Assembly: GCA_039815825.1 (NCBI GenBank)
Contig: JBCBYO010000057.1
Location: 1 to 8,963, forward strand
DNA: 8,963 bases
Direction of reading: 5' to 3'
Source of the DNA: JBCBDX01 sp039815825
GTDB lineage: Bacteria > Pseudomonadota > Alphaproteobacteria > Rhizobiales > Rhizobiaceae
The translations under genes and the position numbers were made by a program. This document shows positions 6,618-8,963 of this stretch, piece after piece (within the stretch, counting starts at the first letter, position 1; every line of letters starts with the position of its first letter). A model generated the notes under the pieces. It did no database searches. It was given only the letters and a program-made list of their open reading frames with translations, and had not been told where the DNA came from.

Positions 6618-7481
6618 ATGATGAACGTGTCAGCCCTGTCTTTCGATTTGATCAAAATCCAACGCCGGGTTCTTGTTCTGGTATCAGTCGCTGTACTGGT
6701 CCTTTCCGGGTGTGTTTCGACTGATGACGTTATGGTAGACTTGGCAGTCCCGACGTCCAATGCGGACAAGTATGCGGCAATCGTCGTGGACAGCCGTTCG
6801 GGTAAAGTCCTGCACAGTGTGGCTGCCAACGAAGCACGTTACCCAGCGTCCCTTACCAAGATGATGACCGTCTATATGATGTTCGACGCTATCAAAGCTG
6901 GGAACATGTCGCTTGATACACCTATCCCAATCTCGGCGTACGCCGCTGGCCGCCCTGCGTCCAAGCTTTACATGAAGGCCGGCACCACCATTACCGCAGA
7001 CAAGGCCATTCGGGCGTTGGTCGTTAAATCAGCCAACGATGTCGCTACCGCAGTCGCGGAGCATTTGGGCGGGTCGGAAGAGCAATTTGCGCGACAAATG
7101 ACCGCCAAAGGCCGTTCGCTTGGGTTGACGTCCACAGTTTTTAAGAACGCGTCCGGCCTGCCGGATCCGCAAATGCTTACCACTGCGCGCGACATGGCCA
7201 AATTAGCCATCGCGCTACGTCGCAACCATGGTCGGTATTATGGCTATTTTGGGCTGACGCAGTTCGAACACAATGGCAGAGCCATTACTGGCCACAATAG
7301 AGTATTGAAGAGCTATTCCGGCGCCGATGGCCTCAAGACCGGGTATACCCGCGCTTCAGGCTACAATTTGGCGACATCCGCCAGCCGCGGCGGGCGGCGC
7401 GTTGTAGCGATTGTGATGGGTGGCGATTCAGGTGCGGCACGCGACCAGCACATGATCCGCTTGCTTGACAAAAACCTATAA
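6618..7481 (+). CDS. D-alanyl-D-alanine carboxypeptidase (peptidase S11), lipoprotein type
   Basis: This is a penicillin-binding serine peptidase that trims the terminal D-alanine from peptidoglycan stem peptides outside the inner membrane. The 287-residue protein shows the three active-site motifs in order: SLTK with nucleophile S78 and K81, SAN at 138-140, and KTG at 240-242. The N-terminus is a lipoprotein signal: basic KIQRR (13-17), a hydrophobic run (18-29), then the lipobox LSGC with C32 as the predicted lipidated residue. Residue +2 is valine and not aspartate. The protein ends soon after the catalytic domain and lacks the C-terminal beta domain and amphipathic anchor of PBP5-like enzymes. 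Two adjacent ATGs (6618 and 6621) could serve as the start, and no strong ribosome site is visible. It converges on hup and shares a terminator with it. The family call is firm; the precise dac symbol is not. Confidence 0.9.
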   Translation: MMNVSALSFDLIKIQRRVLVLVSVAVLVLSGCVSTDDVMVDLAVPTSNADKYAAIVVDSRSGKVLHSVAANEARYPASLTKMMTVYMMFDAIKAGNMSLDTPIPISAYAAGRPASKLYMKAGTTITADKAIRALVVKSANDVATAVAEHLGGSEEQFARQMTAKGRSLGLTSTVFKNASGLPDPQMLTTARDMAKLAIALRRNHGRYYGYFGLTQFEHNGRAITGHNRVLKSYSGADGLKTGYTRASGYNLATSASRGGRRVVAIVMGGDSGAARDQHMIRLLDKNL

Positions 7482-7483
7482 AC

Positions 7484-7522
7484 AAAAAAGCCGCGCCATG
7501 AAGCGCGGCCTTTTGTTTTTTT
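7484..7522. terminator. Bidirectional intrinsic terminator between the carboxypeptidase gene and hup
   Basis: A seven-pair GC-rich stem, GCCGCGC (7490-7496) with GCGCGGC (7503-7509), encloses the loop CATGAA. On the plus strand it is followed by CTTTTG and a T-run (7511-7522), serving the carboxypeptidase gene. On the minus strand the A-run at 7484-7489 becomes a T-run, serving hup. It lies between the convergent stops at 7481 and 7536. Confidence 0.9.
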
Positions 7523-7535
7523 CTGGCAACGCTTG

Positions 7536-7811
7536 TTAGCTGTTTACAGCGTCTTTCAAGCCCTTACCGGCTGAGAATTTTGGGACGCGCTTAGCAGGGA
7601 TATCTACCGGTTGCCCGGTCATAGGGTTGCGGCCGGTTGTTGCGGCGCGCTGTTGAACAACAAAATTGCCAAAACCCAAGAGGCGAACATCGCCACCATC
7701 TTTCAGCGTGGATGCGATCACGTCAAATACCGCATCAACGGCAGTGGAGGAGTCACCTTTTGACATCCCGGTTTTTTCTGCAACGGCCGCAGCCAGCTCG
7801 TTCTTATTCAT
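7536..7811 (-). CDS. hup: HU-family DNA-binding protein
   Basis: HU is a small histone-like protein that binds and bends DNA as a dimer and helps organise the nucleoid. The 91-residue protein begins MNKNELAAAVAEKTG and contains the family signature GFGNFVVQQRAATTGRNPMTG (46-66), which leads into the proline-tipped DNA-binding arm. It ends with the usual FSAGKGLKDAV helix. I place the start at 7811, where GGAGAGG (7819-7825) lies seven bases upstream. The frame stays open to 7892, but the extra 27 codons do not resemble HU. The gene lies downstream of lon on the same strand, the lon-hup order seen in many proteobacteria, but terminators separate the two, so it is probably transcribed alone. 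Confidence 0.96.
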   Translation of the reverse strand: MNKNELAAAVAEKTGMSKGDSSTAVDAVFDVIASTLKDGGDVRLLGFGNFVVQQRAATTGRNPMTGQPVDIPAKRVPKFSAGKGLKDAVNS

Positions 7812-7818
7812 TTTGTTT

Positions 7819-7825
7819 CCTCTCC
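7819..7825 (-). promoter_or_regulatory. Ribosome binding site of hup
   Basis: GGAGAGG on the minus strand, seven bases before the ATG at 7811. It is the strongest such site near this frame and decides the start against the longer open frame. Confidence 0.8.
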
Positions 7826-7917
7826 AAGGTGTGCTGTAGGCGAATCGAAGACCGATCACTGTTTCTACAATACCGCCAAATTGGCGAAACACCGCGCTTT
7901 GGTTGGAAAAACGCCGG

Positions 7918-7923
7918 ATTATA
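7918..7923 (-). promoter_or_regulatory. Possible -10 element of the hup promoter
   Basis: A perfect TATAAT on the minus strand between the lon terminator hairpin and hup would give a leader of about 100 bases. No good -35 hexamer lies 16-18 bases upstream, because that position falls inside the lon terminator stem. TTGAAA is present but only six bases away, so the assignment is tentative. Confidence 0.35.
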
Positions 7924-7938
7924 AGGGCTTTTCAACAG

Positions 7939-7962
7939 AAACGCCGCTCGAAAGCGGCGTTT
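7939..7962 (-). terminator. Hairpin terminator downstream of lon
   Basis: A perfect ten-pair stem, AAACGCCGCT with AGCGGCGTTT, encloses a four-base loop that reads TTCG on the minus strand. The stem ends in TTT but is then followed by CTG, so the U-tract is short. The stem is very stable and lies about 30 bases after the lon stop. Confidence 0.7.
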
Positions 7963-7980
7963 TGAAATTAGTTGAAGGCT

Positions 7981-8004
7981 AAAAATTGGCGATTAATGCG
8001 CCAA
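7981..8004 (-). terminator. First terminator-like hairpin, overlapping the lon stop codon
   Basis: On the minus strand TTGGCG (8004-7999), the loop CATTAAT containing the lon TAA stop, and CGCCAA (7991-7986) form a six-pair stem directly followed by TTTTT (7985-7981). This is the layout of an intrinsic terminator, with the stem starting inside the last codons of lon. The stem is modest, so it may act together with the hairpin at 7939-7962. Confidence 0.5.
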
Positions 8005-8963
8005 ATTCGTGGGATCAGTCGAATCACCCATCCGCATATCAGCGGCCAACGCGTCCTCTTCCGACCACTCAATTGCTGTCGGTTGCTCGACAAGAGCATG
8101 CTCCAGAACCTCGCCAATGTGGCTCACTGGAATGATTTCAAGCCCATTCTTCACATTGTCAGGAATGTCCGGCAGGTCCTTGGCATTGTCCTGCGGGATC
8201 ATGACCTTTTTGATACCACCGCGCAGCGCCGCAAGGAGTTTCTCCTTCAGGCCACCGATCGGCAGGACCCTGCCCCGCAGCGTGATCTCGCCGGTCATGG
8301 CGATATCCTTGCGAACCGGGATACCGGTCAGGATCGAGACAATTGATGTTGCCATGGCAATACCAGCTGACGGTCCATCTTTCGGGGTCGCCCCCTCCGG
8401 TACGTGAACGTGGATATCGCGTTTATCGAACATTGGCGGCTCTACGCCAAAGTCCACGGCACGCGAACGCACATAGGACGCCGCAGCGGAAATGGATTCC
8501 TTCATCACGTCCTTCAGGTTGCCTGTGACTGTCATTTTGCCTTTACCGGGCATCATGACGCCTTCAATGGTCAGCAGCTCGCCACCAACTTCTGTCCACG
8601 CAAGGCCGGTGACAACGCCGACCTGATCTTCCTGGTCGATCTCACCAAAGCGGAACTTCGGCACGCCGAGATACTCGTCCAGGTTGTCTGGCGTCACCGT
8701 GATCGAAGTTTTGTCCGTACGCAAAATGTCAGTCACGACTTTTCGGCCAAGCTTCATCAACTCGCGCTCAAGGTTACGCACGCCGGCTTCACGTGTGTAA
8801 AGCTGGATTGTTTTGCGCACTGCATCTTCGGTGACTTCAAATTCGCCATCCTGCAGAGCGTTGTTGGTGATGACCTTGGGCAGCAAATGGCGCTTTGAGA
8901 TTTCGACTTTCTCATCCTCGGTGTAACCGGCGATGCGAATAATCTCCATACGATCCATCAATG
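7993..8963 (-). CDS. lon: ATP-dependent Lon protease, C-terminal part (cut by window edge)
   Basis: Lon is a cytoplasmic ATP-driven serine protease that unfolds and degrades damaged and regulatory proteins. Only the last 323 codons or so are in the window; the gene continues past the right edge. The visible part opens near the end of the ATPase module (DRMEIIRIAGYTEDEK), runs through the small helical domain with the sensor-2 stretch REAGVRNLER, and includes the full protease domain. Counting from the TTG codon at 8961-8959, the catalytic dyad is S198 in PKDGPSAG and K241, the second lysine of GGLKEKLLAA. Their spacing of 43 residues matches S679/K722 of the E. coli enzyme. A C-terminal tail of about 30 residues after EHALVEQP is variable and acidic. 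The stop at 7993 lies inside a terminator-like hairpin, with hup downstream. Confidence 0.97.
   Translation of the reverse strand, partial: LMDRMEIIRIAGYTEDEKVEISKRHLLPKVITNNALQDGEFEVTEDAVRKTIQLYTREAGVRNLERELMKLGRKVVTDILRTDKTSITVTPDNLDEYLGVPKFRFGEIDQEDQVGVVTGLAWTEVGGELLTIEGVMMPGKGKMTVTGNLKDVMKESISAAASYVRSRAVDFGVEPPMFDKRDIHVHVPEGATPKDGPSAGIAMATSIVSILTGIPVRKDIAMTGEITLRGRVLPIGGLKEKLLAALRGGIKKVMIPQDNAKDLPDIPDNVKNGLEIIPVSHIGEVLEHALVEQPTAIEWSEEDALAADMRMGDSTDPTNLAH

Noticed and set aside
6648..6661. FNR-like box TTGATCAAAATCCA (nine of ten consensus positions)
   Set aside because: It lies inside the carboxypeptidase reading frame about 30 bases past the start codon, where activation is unlikely, and one near-match is expected by chance.
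7812..7892. Upstream extension of hup by 27 codons
   Set aside because: HU proteins are about 90 residues and start at MNKNEL; the GGAGAGG site sets the start at 7811.

Overview
This window looks like a core chromosomal segment of an alphaproteobacterium, most likely from the Rhodobacterales (roseobacter-like). Three things point there. The complex I genes run nuoA-B-C-D-E-F as separate genes and resemble Paracoccus/mitochondrial forms. NuoE carries the lysine/alanine-rich linker and helix-hairpin-helix tail that I recall from Rhodobacterales. The lon-hup pair sits next to tRNA-Val, tRNA-Asp and nuoA. This is judged from remembered protein sequences, not a search. GC content looks moderate, and I see no phage, IS element, integrase, CRISPR or other sign of recent transfer.

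Layout from left to right. Positions 1-5681 hold the promoter-proximal part of the respiratory NADH:quinone oxidoreductase operon, read leftward on the minus strand: nuoA (5681-5316), nuoB (5311-4742), nuoC (4709-4095), nuoD (4098-2908), nuoE (2908-1604), nuoF (1601-291) and a small unidentified membrane protein (285-1). The genes are tightly coupled by overlaps or gaps of a few bases, with one 32-base gap between nuoB and nuoC. The rest of the operon (nuoG onward) lies outside the left edge. Positions 5682-6107 contain no convincing gene and must hold the nuo promoter region. Next come tRNA-Asp(GUC) on the minus strand (6108-6184) and tRNA-Val(UAC) on the plus strand (6359-6434), pointing away from each other. 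A plus-strand gene for a lipoprotein-type D,D-carboxypeptidase follows (6618-7481) and converges on hup, an HU-type nucleoid protein (7811-7536, minus). The two share a hairpin that can terminate transcription from both sides. The right end is the 3' part of lon (minus), cut by the window edge and followed by two candidate terminators.

Functionally, NuoE and NuoF form the NADH-oxidising tip of complex I. NuoB, C and D form the connecting arm that carries electrons to quinone. NuoA belongs to the membrane domain beside the quinone channel. The flanking genes are housekeeping: tRNAs, cell-wall trimming, nucleoid structure and proteolysis.

I do not see an undescribed system here. The features most worth a second look are the nucleic-acid-binding-like tail fused to NuoE with its repeated linker motif, the membrane protein after nuoF, the compact lipoprotein carboxypeptidase, and the layered terminators and palindromes around lon and hup.
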